Source: Vibrio mytili
GTDB lineage: Bacteria > Pseudomonadota > Gammaproteobacteria > Enterobacterales > Vibrionaceae
Length of the DNA stretch: 64,000 nt
Reading direction: 5' to 3'
Assembly: GCF_000830505.1 (NCBI RefSeq)
Contig: NZ_JXOK01000061.1
Location: 51,615-115,614, forward strand
The notes below the pieces were generated by a model. It was not told where the DNA came from and made no database searches. It saw nothing but the letters and a program-made list of their open reading frames with translations. Each line of letters begins with the position of its first letter. The stretch's first letter is position 1. This document shows positions 54,863 through 64,000 of this stretch, in pieces. Both the position numbers and the translations under genes were made by a program.

Positions 54863-56194
54863 TTGCAATTTAAAGATCTCGGCTTAGACAACCGATTATT
54901 GAAGAACCTAAAACACTATGATTTCAAGAAAGCGACTGACATTCAACAGCAGGCCATTCCTGTTGCGATTGCAGGCAAGGATCTACTGGCATCTTCGAAA
55001 ACCGGTTCGGGCAAGACTTTGGCTTTTGTATTGCCAATGCTTCATAAAGCCCTCAAGACGAAGTCGTTTTCTGCGCGAGATCCTCGTGCGGTAATCCTTG
55101 CCCCAACTCGTGAACTTGCTAAACAAGTTTATGGCGAGCTTCGCTCGATGTTGGTTGGTTTGTCTTACGACGCGACGTTGATTCTTGGTGGTGAGAACTT
55201 CAATGACCAAGTCAAAGCCTTGCGCCGCTATCCAAAATTTATTGTTGCCACACCAGGACGTCTAGCTGACCATTTAGAACACCGCTCTCTTCACTTAGAT
55301 GGTTTAGAAACGTTGATTTTGGACGAAGCTGACCGAATGTTAGACCTCGGCTTTGCACCAGAGCTGCGTCGTATTCATAATGCCGCAAAACATCGTCGCC
55401 GTCAGACGTTAATGTTCTCAGCAACGCTGGATCATGCCGAAGTGAATGGTATCGCGTCTGAAATGCTTAATGCACCAAAACGTATTGCTATCGGTGTGTC
55501 GAACGAAGAACATAAAGACATTACGCAAAAATTCTACTTGTGCGACCATCTTGATCATAAAGAAGCGATTCTTGAGCGTGTACTCGCTGAAGCGGAATAT
55601 CGTCAAGTGATCATCTTCACAGCGACTCGCGATGATACCGAACGCCTGACAGCCAAACTCAATGAGAAAAAACTTAAGGCGGTGGCACTGAGCGGTAACT
55701 TAAATCAGACTCAGCGCAATACCATCATGAGTCAGTTTGAGCGCGCGGTATTTAAAATTCTAGTGACAACGGATGTAGCGTCTCGTGGGCTTGATATCGC
55801 GACGGTTACACACGTCATTAACTTTGACATGCCTAAGCACACGGAGGAGTACGTACACCGAGTTGGGCGTACTGGACGTGCCGGCAATAAAGGTGATGCT
55901 ATCTCGTTAGTTGGACCAAAAGACTGGGACAGCTTTAAACGAGTAGAAACGTATTTGCAGCAAGATTTGAGCTTCTCAGAATATGAGGATCTGAAAGGCA
56001 AGTTTAAGGGACTCAAGCCACGTACCCCTGATTTCCGTAGCAAGAAAGCCACTGTTAAGAAATCTCGTCCTCAAGCGAAGAAAGTGGCTAAGAAACCGGT
56101 TAAGCGCGACAAAGGCTTTTACAAGAATGTATCCGTGGGTGATGAAGTATTTATTCCTAAAAAGAAACCTGCTGCGCCAACCTCGGAAGACTGA
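54863..56194 (+). CDS. DEAD-box RNA helicase, SrmB-like
   Basis: 443 residues starting at TTG 54863, which has GGAG 6 bp upstream; a TTG at 54851 overlaps the ribosome site and is less likely. Q-motif region 'QFKDLGLDNRLLKNLKHYDFKKATDIQQQAIP', Walker A 'SSKTGSGKT', 'APTRELA', 'TPGR', 'LDEADRM', 'SATL', 'TDVASRGLDI' and 'HRVGRTGRAG' are all there. A basic Lys/Arg tail (about 385-443) should bind rRNA. The closest look is SrmB, a 50S-assembly helicase, but the family is hard to split by eye. It has a structured leader and a strong terminator. Confidence 0.9.
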   Translation: MQFKDLGLDNRLLKNLKHYDFKKATDIQQQAIPVAIAGKDLLASSKTGSGKTLAFVLPMLHKALKTKSFSARDPRAVILAPTRELAKQVYGELRSMLVGLSYDATLILGGENFNDQVKALRRYPKFIVATPGRLADHLEHRSLHLDGLETLILDEADRMLDLGFAPELRRIHNAAKHRRRQTLMFSATLDHAEVNGIASEMLNAPKRIAIGVSNEEHKDITQKFYLCDHLDHKEAILERVLAEAEYRQVIIFTATRDDTERLTAKLNEKKLKAVALSGNLNQTQRNTIMSQFERAVFKILVTTDVASRGLDIATVTHVINFDMPKHTEEYVHRVGRTGRAGNKGDAISLVGPKDWDSFKRVETYLQQDLSFSEYEDLKGKFKGLKPRTPDFRSKKATVKKSRPQAKKVAKKPVKRDKGFYKNVSVGDEVFIPKKKPAAPTSED

Positions 56195-56233
56195 TCCGGC
56201 TCTGATTATCTTATAGAGTTGAACGAAACTGCA

Positions 56234-56272
56234 CAAAAAAGTCCGAGTATAAATGCTCGGACTTTTTTGGTT
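56234..56272 (+). terminator. Rho-independent terminator after the helicase gene
   Basis: AAAAAAGTCCGAG / CTCGGACTTTTTT, a 13-bp perfect stem with 8-nt loop, 40 bp after the stop. The same core stem appears at 13992. Confidence 0.9.
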
Positions 56273-56380
56273 GTGTGTCCCATCCTGAGATGAGTTGATA
56301 CTTCGGTGACTTATCTATGAAACCTTCAAGTGACTCATCCTAAAAAGATTAGGACTAGCCGATTGGTTTAAACTTGCAGT

Positions 56381-58024
56381 TTAAATTTGAAACTGTTGCA
56401 GTTGCTGCTTTTGATTTTCGGCTAAACCAGACAATTCCTGAGCGGCGGCAGCTGATTGAGTGATACCCGTTACATTCTGACTAACCAGTGAGTAGATGTT
56501 AGATAAGTTGCTGTTGATATCGGAGGTCACCTGTTTTTGCTCCTCTGATGCTGTTGCAACTTGCGCATTGATCGAGTTCAGGTCTGTAATGGCGTCGCTG
56601 ATGTCGTTCAAACAGCGGCTGACTTTCGTTGCTATCGTTTGATTGTCTTCTAGCATGGCTAAACTTGAGTGCATACTTTCGTTGGCATGGCCTGACTGCT
56701 GTTGAAGTTCTTCTATGATGGTTTGAATCTCTTTCGTAGACTCTTGCGTTCTTGCCGCTAACATTCGGACTTCGTCTGCTACGACCGCGAATCCGCGACC
56801 ACTTTCTCCTGCGCGAGCTGCTTCTATTGCTGCATTCAATGCAAGGAGATTCGTTTGCTCTGAGATGCCCTCTATCACTTCGATCACACGCCCAATATGC
56901 TCAGACTGCTCTTTTAGAGAGGTCACGACCTGTGCGGCATCATTCAGTTGGTCGGCCATTTTTGTACTCGCACGAGTACTTTCCTCAAACATGCTCAAAC
57001 TTTGTGAGGTGAGTTCTTTCGCTTGATTTGAAGCGCTGTCGGCTTGTTGGGCGTTACTTGATACTTCAGAAGCGGTGGATTCCAGTTGATTCACAGCTGA
57101 GGCGACTTGTTCTACCTCTTGTTTCTCCTGATCCGAGTTGACACTGCTTTGAGTCATTACGGTGGCCAGTTCTGTTGAAGCAGAGGCAACATCTTCACTG
57201 ATGCGCACCAATGCACCAACCGTAGTGCGCAGTTGCTTGATGGTTTGGTTTACGTCGTGACCCAACTGAGACACTTCGTTTTTCCCAGAGTCTTCCGCTT
57301 TAACTGACAAGTTTCCAAGCGCGACCTCTCGCATTGTGTTTTGCAATTGACGGATTGGCGCGACGATGTAATTAGCCAGAATCCAGCTAATTATGGAGGC
57401 AGCGGTCAATATAATGGTGATTAATATGATGCTTTGAGTCAGAGTACTGGCGTGCTCTTGTCCGCTTCTCTTTACATCGTTGATGACCGTTTTATTCAAC
57501 TTTTCAGAAAGGTTATCAATGGCGGTGATCATGGCTTCACCCGCAATGCGATATTCTGCCATTGCCGTTTCGTACTCACGGGTAAAGTCAGCAGAGAGGG
57601 CGCTAGAGGTGTGCTTTTGGGTCAGCAACGGCGTCATGGTAATACGCGTAAAATCAACGTAGTGATTCATTGTATCGCGCATCGCCTCGACTTCGTGCTG
57701 GACACCTTCTACGCTGTCTATGGAATTTAAAAATGTACGAATTTCATCTTGGCGTTCAGAAAGCGTTTTATTGAGCGTTTGTACATCTTCAGCGTTAAAT
57801 AAACTATAGATAGCTTTGATTCGCATCGCATAGGTATTATCGACAATGGAACTGAGTTCATCTTTATGAACAACAAGTTGATGAGTTGACTCGGAAACTC
57901 GATCAAAGGCTTGTTCCAGTTTATTCATTCCTAAACTCAATCCGATGATGAGTAATACGACAGTAAACAAAACAGGTAAAAATATCTGCTGTTTAATAGA
58001 AAGCGCGCTGAGAAATTGACGCAT
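56381..58024 (-). CDS. Methyl-accepting chemotaxis protein
   Basis: 547 residues. Membrane segment near 12-32, a periplasmic helical-bundle sensor (about 33-195), second membrane segment near 196-218, HAMP (about 219-272), then the signalling domain with the hairpin tip '[35 protein letters not shown]'. The tip is intact, so it should couple to CheA/CheW. The ligand domain is of the four-helix type; the ligand is unknown. It has no C-terminal CheR-binding pentapeptide (ends 'LQQFQI'). Single gene. Confidence 0.93.
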   Translation of the reverse strand: MRQFLSALSIKQQIFLPVLFTVVLLIIGLSLGMNKLEQAFDRVSESTHQLVVHKDELSSIVDNTYAMRIKAIYSLFNAEDVQTLNKTLSERQDEIRTFLNSIDSVEGVQHEVEAMRDTMNHYVDFTRITMTPLLTQKHTSSALSADFTREYETAMAEYRIAGEAMITAIDNLSEKLNKTVINDVKRSGQEHASTLTQSIILITIILTAASIISWILANYIVAPIRQLQNTMREVALGNLSVKAEDSGKNEVSQLGHDVNQTIKQLRTTVGALVRISEDVASASTELATVMTQSSVNSDQEKQEVEQVASAVNQLESTASEVSSNAQQADSASNQAKELTSQSLSMFEESTRASTKMADQLNDAAQVVTSLKEQSEHIGRVIEVIEGISEQTNLLALNAAIEAARAGESGRGFAVVADEVRMLAARTQESTKEIQTIIEELQQQSGHANESMHSSLAMLEDNQTIATKVSRCLNDISDAITDLNSINAQVATASEEQKQVTSDINSNLSNIYSLVSQNVTGITQSAAAAQELSGLAENQKQQLQQFQI

Positions 58025-58328
58025 GATTGGTCCTCAAAAAAGTAAATTTATTGTCATTTTTATGTGATTTCATGCGGATTTTAATTGCTTTTCTCAAATA
58101 TTTAAATGCTTATTTATTAAAGAAATTATGATGATTATTCATATTTAATAAGAAGTTGATCTGGCGCAGTTGAAAACGACACCATTTTAAGGTTGGTTCC
58201 TTAACAGAACAAAATGATGTGTCATAGAGGCTTCAACTAACTGAAACACAACTGTCACATTTGAGTTCTAAAGTGAGCACCGTTCAAGTGAAACACAACG
58301 GCAATAAAGCCACTTTAAGGATATTGTG
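58025..58328 (+). other. Divergent promoter region MCP / pstS
   Basis: About 300 bp with the Pho box near its right end; the left part is AT-rich with no gene. Confidence 0.5.
58241..58258 (+). promoter_or_regulatory. Pho box for pstSCAB
   Basis: CTGAAAC-ACAA-CTGTCAC: two 7-bp PhoB half-sites with a 4-bp spacer (consensus CTGTCAY), 71 bp before the pstS ATG, with a weak -10 (TTCTAA) 8 bp further. This fits induction by PhoB at low phosphate. Confidence 0.75.
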
Positions 58329-59150
58329 ATGAAAAAGACAGTTATCGGTGCAATCGCACTTCTAGGCGCAATGGCAGTGACTCCAGTTTCTGCTAAAGAA
58401 ACAATCTCTGCTGTAGGTTCTAGCAGCGTAACTCCACTGATGGAAGTTTTCTCTGAAACTTACACTAAGTCGAACCCGGATGTATTCATTGAAGTTCAAG
58501 GTCCTGGTTCTTCTGCGGGCGTTAAGGCAGCAAAAAATGGTTCTGCTGATCTCGGTATGTCTTCACGTAATCTGAAGGAATCAGAAAAAGAGCCAGCACT
58601 TAAAGAAGAAGTCATAGCTCGAGACGGCATTGCTGTAGTTGTTAACCCACAAAACAAGCTTAAAGGACTCACTTCTGAGCAAGTCACTGCGATTTATAAG
58701 GGTGAGGTTTCTAACTGGAAAGAAGTGGGTGGCGAAGACAAGCCAATCGTCGCTATCACGCGTGATACAGCTTCTGGTACTCGTGGTGCATTCGAAGACA
58801 TCATGTCGCTAAAAATGAAAGTGTCTGGTAAGAAAGTATCGGCGATTTCTCAACGCGCTCAAGTTGCAAACGGCAACGGTGCGCTAAAAACAATGGTTGC
58901 TTCTAACCCATACTCTATTGGTTACATCTCTCTAGGTACAGTAGATAACACGGTTCACGCTCTAGCGGTTGACAACGTTGACGCAACAGTCGCGAATGTG
59001 AAAAACGGTTCATACAAGGTTGCTCGTCCTTTCCTAGTGCTTTACAAAGAAGGTCAACCAACTGCAGCGACACAAAAATTCCTAGATTGGATGCTAAGTG
59101 AAGATGCGCAAAAACTTGTTGACCAAAACGGTTACATCTCTATCCACTAA
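58329..59150 (+). CDS. pstS: Phosphate-binding periplasmic protein PstS
   Basis: 273 residues from the ATG at 58329 (AAGGA upstream). A signal peptide ends at 'PVSA' (about residue 22). 'AVGSSSVTPLMEVFSETYTK', 'VQGPGSSAGVKAAKNGSADLGMSSRNLK', 'ITRDTASGTRGAFE' and 'MVASNPYSIGYISLG' are the phosphate-binding loops of the PstS family (short type, as in vibrios). It captures phosphate for the PstCAB transporter encoded next. Codon bias is strong, as for an abundant induced protein. A Pho box lies upstream. Confidence 0.94.
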   Translation: MKKTVIGAIALLGAMAVTPVSAKETISAVGSSSVTPLMEVFSETYTKSNPDVFIEVQGPGSSAGVKAAKNGSADLGMSSRNLKESEKEPALKEEVIARDGIAVVVNPQNKLKGLTSEQVTAIYKGEVSNWKEVGGEDKPIVAITRDTASGTRGAFEDIMSLKMKVSGKKVSAISQRAQVANGNGALKTMVASNPYSIGYISLGTVDNTVHALAVDNVDATVANVKNGSYKVARPFLVLYKEGQPTAATQKFLDWMLSEDAQKLVDQNGYISIH

Positions 59151-59254
59151 TCTGATTCCAGACACTGTTAAATTTGCTCAGCCCACTGTTTGGGGCTGAG
59201 CCCTTTCTATCCATAGTGTTCCTTGGTAAGCACCCAGAACCGTGAGATTTATTT

Positions 59255-60187
59255 ATGACCATCGCAACAAATAGTGAAAAGCTTATGAATACTGACGCTA
59301 AAGCTATCAGCAAGTCAAAACTCCGTGAAAAAAAAGGGGTTGACTGGAAAGAGCGCATCTTTCACGGCTTGTTTCTGACTAGTGCCGTCATTGGTATCGT
59401 GTCATTAGCAGTCATTGCTTTCTTTATTGTCCGAGAGAGTATCCCAGCCTTCCAGGAAGCGGGTGTCTCGGGCATCGTCTTAGGCCAAAACTGGCTGCCT
59501 CCTGCTCTTTATGGTGTCGCCACGATGATTGTGGCCTCTGTGGTATCTACCGCAGGGGCGGTGATGGTTGGGGTGCCTGTTGGAGTGCTCACCGCTATTT
59601 TTATCGCTGAAATCGCGCCAAAGCGTTTGGCCGATGTCATTCGTCCTGCTGTAGAGCTACTTGCCGGGATTCCATCCGTAGTTTATGGCTTCTTTGGTTT
59701 GGTTATTATTGTTCCTCTTATCCAAAATATCTTTAATGTCCCTGCGGGTAATACGATTCTGGCCGGGATTATTGTATTAGGCGTGATGATCCTTCCTACC
59801 GTAATCACGGTATCCGAAACGTCTATTCGTGCAGTGCCTCGTGCTTACAAAGAAGGCTCGTTAGCGCTAGGCGCATCTAAAATTTATACCATCTTTAAAT
59901 TGCTCGTTCCTGCGGCTCGTTCAGGCATTATGACTGGAGTTATCTTGGGTATCGGCCGAGCACTGGGTGAAACCATGGCAATCATCATGGTGATGGGTAA
60001 TGCGCCCGCGATGCCGGAAGGCATTCTCGACTCCGCTCGTACCTTGACCGCGAATATTGCGATAGAAATGTCGTATGCGAGTGGTATTCACGCGAACGCT
60101 CTCTATGCTACAGGGGTTGTTCTGTTGGTATTCATCATGTCCTTGAATGCTGTCTTACTTTACCTAAACCGAGAAAAAGCGAAGTAA
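59255..60187 (+). CDS. pstC: Phosphate ABC transporter permease PstC
   Basis: 310 residues, with a polar cytoplasmic N-terminus of ~35 residues, longer than in E. coli, then six membrane helices. The permease motif 'ALGASKIYTIFKLLVPAARSGIMTGVILGIGRALGETMAIIMVMGN' contains the EAA-like loop that contacts PstB. An alternative start at the internal Met11 cannot be excluded. It forms the channel with PstA. The gap to pstS is 104 bp, to pstA 22 bp. Confidence 0.93.
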   Translation: MTIATNSEKLMNTDAKAISKSKLREKKGVDWKERIFHGLFLTSAVIGIVSLAVIAFFIVRESIPAFQEAGVSGIVLGQNWLPPALYGVATMIVASVVSTAGAVMVGVPVGVLTAIFIAEIAPKRLADVIRPAVELLAGIPSVVYGFFGLVIIVPLIQNIFNVPAGNTILAGIIVLGVMILPTVITVSETSIRAVPRAYKEGSLALGASKIYTIFKLLVPAARSGIMTGVILGIGRALGETMAIIMVMGNAPAMPEGILDSARTLTANIAIEMSYASGIHANALYATGVVLLVFIMSLNAVLLYLNREKAK

Positions 60188-60209
60188 CCGCTCATTAAAG
60201 GTGACTATT

Positions 60210-61072
60210 ATGGATCGCGCAAAATTAAAACAAGCTCGCCAGTTCAAGGATAACGTTTTCAACGCTTTGGTGTGGATAGCGGCTGGCTTGACGGTAGGTT
60301 TTTTGTTCTGGATTATCTGGTACATCCTATCTAATGGTCTACAACATGTAGATTGGAATTTTATTACTGATAATTACACTCGTACAGGGGACGAGCACGG
60401 TATTTTCCCTATGATCGTCTCAACGGTGTACATGGTTATCGCTTCTATTGCTGTGCTGCGCCATTGGGAATCATGACCGCTATTTATTTGACGGAGTACG
60501 CCAAAGTTGGCAGCCGTTTAGTGAAAGTCATTCGATTCTGTACAGAATCACTCGCCGGTATTCCATCAATCATTTTTGGCTTGTTTGGTATGACTTTCTT
60601 CGTGGCAATTCTTGGTCTTGGCTTCTCGATTCTATCGGGTGCGCTGACACTAAGTATTCTGATTCTGCCAGTTATCATCCGTACTACGGAAGAAGCGCTA
60701 ATGGCAGTACCGCAAACCTACCGAGAGGGTTCATACGGTCTCGGTGCTTCTAAAATTTATACTATCTGGCGTTTGATTCTTCCGAGCGCAATGCCAGGTA
60801 TCTTAACCTCGGTCATTCTTAGTATTGGTCGTGTCATTGGTGAGTCTGCTCCGGTTTTCCTGACAGCAGGTATGGTTGCACGCATCCCTGATTCTTTATT
60901 GGATTCTGGCCGTACGCTAACGGTTCACCTTTACAAACTGACTACCGAACTGTTCACCGTCGAAGAATGGAATCAGGCTTACGGTACCGCAACCGTTCTT
61001 ATCGTGGTTGTTCTTTTGATCAACACGGTGACGAAACTGATTGCACGACGTTTTAACACCGCGACTTACTAA
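60210..61072 (+). pseudogene. pstA: Phosphate ABC transporter permease PstA, with one -1 frameshift
   Basis: Starts at ATG 60210 with AAGGTG upstream and reads correctly to 'IASIAV', then shifts and stops at 60476. Adding one G at 60455 (GTGCTG to GTGGCTG) restores 'A-A-P-L-G-I-M-T-A-I-Y-L-T-E-Y' and the frame runs to 61072, giving 287 residues, the normal length. The permease motif 'GLGASKIYTIWRLILPSAMPGILTSVILSIGRVIGESAPV' is intact. With PstC it forms the phosphate channel. Since pstB downstream is perfect, I favour an assembly error. If real, it would disable high-affinity phosphate uptake by this operon. Confidence 0.92.
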
Positions 61073-61132
61073 CTACACAAATTAAGAACGCACGTTAAAA
61101 GACACGAATTCAAGATTTAAGAGATTAAGAAA

Positions 61133-61882
61133 ATGAACAAATTTGATATTGAAAACCTAGACTTATATTACGGCGAAAACCAAGCATTAAAATCCATCAA
61201 CCTGCCTATTCCTGTACGCCAGGTCACGGCACTTATTGGTCCGTCTGGTTGTGGAAAATCGACGCTATTACGTTGCTTGAACCGTATGAACGATCTGATC
61301 GAAGGTGTCAAGATTACGGGTAAGTTAGCAATGGATGGTGAAGACATCTACGGCAACATCGATATTTCTGACCTACGAATCAAAGTGGGTATGGTTTTCC
61401 AAAAGCCGAATCCATTCCCAATGAGTATTTACGAGAATGTTGCTTACGGCTTGCGCGCTCAAGGCATTAAAGACAAAAAACATATTGATGAAGTGGTAGA
61501 GCGTTCTTTACGTGGTGCTGCCTTATGGGATGAAGTAAAAGATCGCCTAAAATCGCACGCTTTTGGCCTTTCAGGTGGTCAGCAGCAGCGTCTATGTATT
61601 GCGCGTACGATTGCGATGGAGCCGGATGTTATCCTGATGGATGAACCAACTTCAGCGCTAGACCCTATCGCGACACATAAAATAGAAGAGCTGATGGAAG
61701 AGTTAAAGAAAAACTACACCATCGTTATCGTGACTCACTCCATGCAGCAAGCACGTCGTATTTCTGACCGAACCGCATTTTTCTTGATGGGTGAGCTGGT
61801 TGAGCATAATGACACTCAAGTGATCTTTAGTAATCCTCAAGATGATCGCACTCAAGGTTATGTCAATGGTGATTTTGGTTAA
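61133..61882 (+). CDS. pstB: Phosphate ABC transporter ATPase PstB
   Basis: 249 residues. Walker [10 protein letters not shown] (36-44), '[22 protein letters not shown]' Q-loop, signature '[13 protein letters not shown]', Walker B '[13 protein letters not shown]' and the H-loop '[11 protein letters not shown]' are all intact. The Lys-Pro-Asn-Pro-Phe sequence is typical of PstB. It powers PstCA and with PhoU takes part in PhoR/PhoB signalling. phoU is not next, unlike in E. coli. A terminator follows. Confidence 0.95.
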   Translation: MNKFDIENLDLYYGENQALKSINLPIPVRQVTALIGPSGCGKSTLLRCLNRMNDLIEGVKITGKLAMDGEDIYGNIDISDLRIKVGMVFQKPNPFPMSIYENVAYGLRAQGIKDKKHIDEVVERSLRGAALWDEVKDRLKSHAFGLSGGQQQRLCIARTIAMEPDVILMDEPTSALDPIATHKIEELMEELKKNYTIVIVTHSMQQARRISDRTAFFLMGELVEHNDTQVIFSNPQDDRTQGYVNGDFG

Positions 61883-61964
61883 TGGTAGAAGTTACCGGTA
61901 AAAGGTTAAAGGCCATATTTACAGGAATAAATTAATAACTATAAGCGAAAGCGATGGTAATTTT

Positions 61965-61990
61965 GCCCCTCTAAACGAGGGGCTTTTTTT
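61965..61990 (+). terminator. Rho-independent terminator of the pst operon
   Basis: GCCCCTC / GAGGGGC perfect stem, 4-nt loop, eight T, 82 bp after the pstB stop. Confidence 0.9.
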
Positions 61991-61993
61991 GTT

Positions 61994-63640
61994 CTATAGT
62001 TTTTCTAAAGGCTGGTCAGATTCTGGCTTCGCTCTTTTTAGTTTAGCGACACATGAGAGCAGTACAGTGGCGTCCCAAGGTTGTTGATTGGGGCTAAAGC
62101 GAGCTTGATTCATGACTTTAAGCTCCTGCCTCACGGCGTCTACAGCATTTGCATCGAGCTGCTGCTGATAACGATTTAAATACGCATTAATTGCACGTTC
62201 AATTTTGGCTTCGTCCCCACTTTTAATCACGCTTTTTAACGCATCGACATCGCCAACCGTTTCAACCAGCTTGGCGTTCGGATGAGTGGTAGCTGGGCGC
62301 TTTTTCCAAACTGAAAATGTAACCACCAAGGTTACTATCCACAAACCAGCAAAGACGAACGTTAAGGTTTTCCATAACTCGTTAACGCCACTCGGTGAGG
62401 GCATGTCTTTGGTATTTTGGGCTGCTGGTGGCGCTGATGCTATTTCAGGCAAAGTGATTAGGCCTGCATTGCTTGGTTCAACTTTCAGTGTCATGCCATC
62501 CAACGCGGCTTGCTTCGCGACGTCACGTTTGCTGTCCCACCAATCGAGCGTGTAGCTCGGCAGGCTTACTTCTCCGACTTCAGTCGGGATGAGCACTTGT
62601 TTGACGGTCATGATTAATGTGCCATCTGGAGCAGTGTCAAATTGAGGTTGTTCAGGGTATACGCGCAACGAAGGTGGGTAGCGTAAGTCAATACGTGGTA
62701 AATACTCTGCTTGGGTTCCACGAGCTTTAATCTGAATGGTTCGTGTAATAGACGTGCCTTGTTTGACGGTATTCAAGTTCTTAACGGAGAGGGTTTTACC
62801 TTGATCGTCTTGCCAGCTTTGTGTCATTGATAACGCGGAGGCAGGCAGCCAGTTACCCTTAAACTCCTTTGGAATAGGTTTCACAGTGAGTGGCATTTTC
62901 TCAACTTCGGTGCTGATAGGGATGACTTTAGTTGAACCCGTTAAGCTGTCTCCATAAATGTAGGATCCTGTGAGCATTGGACCGTTGAGAGTATATTCCC
63001 CCGGTTCTTTAGCCGTTAAACGGAACGTCTGTTCAATTGAAGTGACCTCCAGGCCATCAATGACTTTTTGATTTTGTTGCAGTTTCGTTATGGGTTCTAA
63101 CTTCATACCCACGACGCTAGGAGAGATGATTTTTGGGCTATCTAAGCGGCGGGTATCCGCTTTAATCAGCAACTCCATACGCAAATTAGCGGCTTGTTGT
63201 GGGTAAAGAGTATGGCTATCGATACTCATATTGAAGCTGAACATATCGTCGATGTTGGGCTCGGATGGGTTTGCCGAGACCGTTAATTTGATCGGTTCGG
63301 TACGCATTCCGTTAACGGAAAAGCTAGGAATGGTCAGAATGCCTTCTTTCATCGGTGCGATGGAAATACTCCACTCGGTACGTACCGATGTATGGCCGTT
63401 AATATTATTGCTCGAACGCCCGTATCTTGGTTGACCTAAAAAGAAATCATCTTCCAATGGGGTGAAATCGAGCGCGTCAGAATTGAGCTCAGTGTCTGCG
63501 CTGACTCTCAGGTTAATGACTTCATTTTTGACGGCTTGAGTTTTATTTACACTCGCCTCTAGGGTTTGGGCAAGTAATGAAGCACTTGATAGAAGGCTAG
63601 CTACAAAAATCATGACCAGCGTTGTACTTTTTTTTATCAC
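61994..63640 (-). CDS. batD: BatD-family protein
   Basis: 548 residues from a GTG at 63640. A signal peptide ends near 'LLAQTLEA' (about residue 24). The large extracytoplasmic part contains BatD repeats ('VNKTQAVKNEVINLRVSADTELNSDALDFTPLEDDFFLG', 'RTEWSISIAPMKEGILTIPSFSVNGMRTEPIKLTV'). A C-terminal membrane helix (about 425-445, 'TLTFVFAGLWIVTLVVTFSVW') and a cytoplasmic helical tail follow. Bat proteins accompany MoxR and VWA proteins in stress tolerance; the mechanism is unsettled. The preceding gene, whose stop lies 5 bp upstream, is the TPR/VWA member, so this is a bat operon. Confidence 0.88.
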   Translation of the reverse strand: MIKKSTTLVMIFVASLLSSASLLAQTLEASVNKTQAVKNEVINLRVSADTELNSDALDFTPLEDDFFLGQPRYGRSSNNINGHTSVRTEWSISIAPMKEGILTIPSFSVNGMRTEPIKLTVSANPSEPNIDDMFSFNMSIDSHTLYPQQAANLRMELLIKADTRRLDSPKIISPSVVGMKLEPITKLQQNQKVIDGLEVTSIEQTFRLTAKEPGEYTLNGPMLTGSYIYGDSLTGSTKVIPISTEVEKMPLTVKPIPKEFKGNWLPASALSMTQSWQDDQGKTLSVKNLNTVKQGTSITRTIQIKARGTQAEYLPRIDLRYPPSLRVYPEQPQFDTAPDGTLIMTVKQVLIPTEVGEVSLPSYTLDWWDSKRDVAKQAALDGMTLKVEPSNAGLITLPEIASAPPAAQNTKDMPSPSGVNELWKTLTFVFAGLWIVTLVVTFSVWKKRPATTHPNAKLVETVGDVDALKSVIKSGDEAKIERAINAYLNRYQQQLDANAVDAVRQELKVMNQARFSPNQQPWDATVLLSCVAKLKRAKPESDQPLEKL

Positions 63641-63644
63641 TGAC

Positions 63645-64000
<356 letters not shown>

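Overview
The window looks like a chromosomal segment of a marine Vibrio, most likely of the Harveyi/Parahaemolyticus group. This is inferred from protein content: a short Lpp, an OmpA with a variable linker, two RND/MacAB-type exporters, a DUF3012 lipoprotein, an NrtR-controlled NAD salvage locus, a pstSCAB set without phoU beside it, and a phosphonate locus with the PbfA-type lyase. The many accessory transport and regulatory genes would suit the smaller Vibrio chromosome, but that is inference. I saw no rRNA, tRNA, CRISPR array, integron or intact insertion sequence.

Layout. 1-3.7 kb: 3' end of macA, macB and a TolC/NodT-type outer-membrane factor, one tripartite exporter. 3.75-8.0 kb: phosphonate catabolism (phnX, pbfA, phnW on minus, with a divergent GntR/UTRA regulator) and twin palindromic operators. 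8.5-11 kb: ompA and sdaA. 11-23.5 kb: housekeeping and membrane genes (DUF218, NUDIX, DUF2339, cation/proton antiporter, type 2 IPP isomerase, rhodanese, LysE exporter, LysR). 23.6-27.2 kb: msrA, then the pncA-nrtR / pncB NAD salvage locus. 28-33 kb: lipoproteins (glycine zipper, NlpE), a DMT exporter and its LysR, and a DUF2391/TPR pair. 33.9-38.2 kb: an RND adaptor and pump. 39.5-43.9 kb: HAD phosphatase, BCCT transporter (frame-broken) and a PotD-like binding protein. 44-48.7 kb: two TPR proteins, one with a canonical and one with a degenerate GGDEF domain, and a transposase-derived zinc-ribbon protein. 48.8-54 kb: deoD, then a DUF523/DUF1722 - MerR - photolyase - L,D-transpeptidase run behind a promoter with MerR-type boxes. 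54-58 kb: lpp, DEAD-box helicase, chemoreceptor. 58.2-61.9 kb: Pho box and pstSCAB. 62-64 kb: batD and the 3' end of a TPR/VWA gene with a polyglutamine tract that runs off the window.

A theme of the window is seven single-base losses, each next to a short homopolymer, in four otherwise well-preserved genes (phnW, BCCT transporter x3, MerR x2, pstA). All are -1, and restoring one base each gives full-length conserved proteins. This points to homopolymer under-calling in the assembly more than to real gene decay, and it must be settled before any biology is read into these 'broken' genes.

The most interesting biology is the compact AEP/hydroxy-AEP pathway with PbfA and a two-site operator, the photolyase promoter with two boxes of identical architecture, the pncB promoter with a palindrome between -35 and -10, the catalytic/degenerate GGDEF pair, and the structured leader of the helicase gene.
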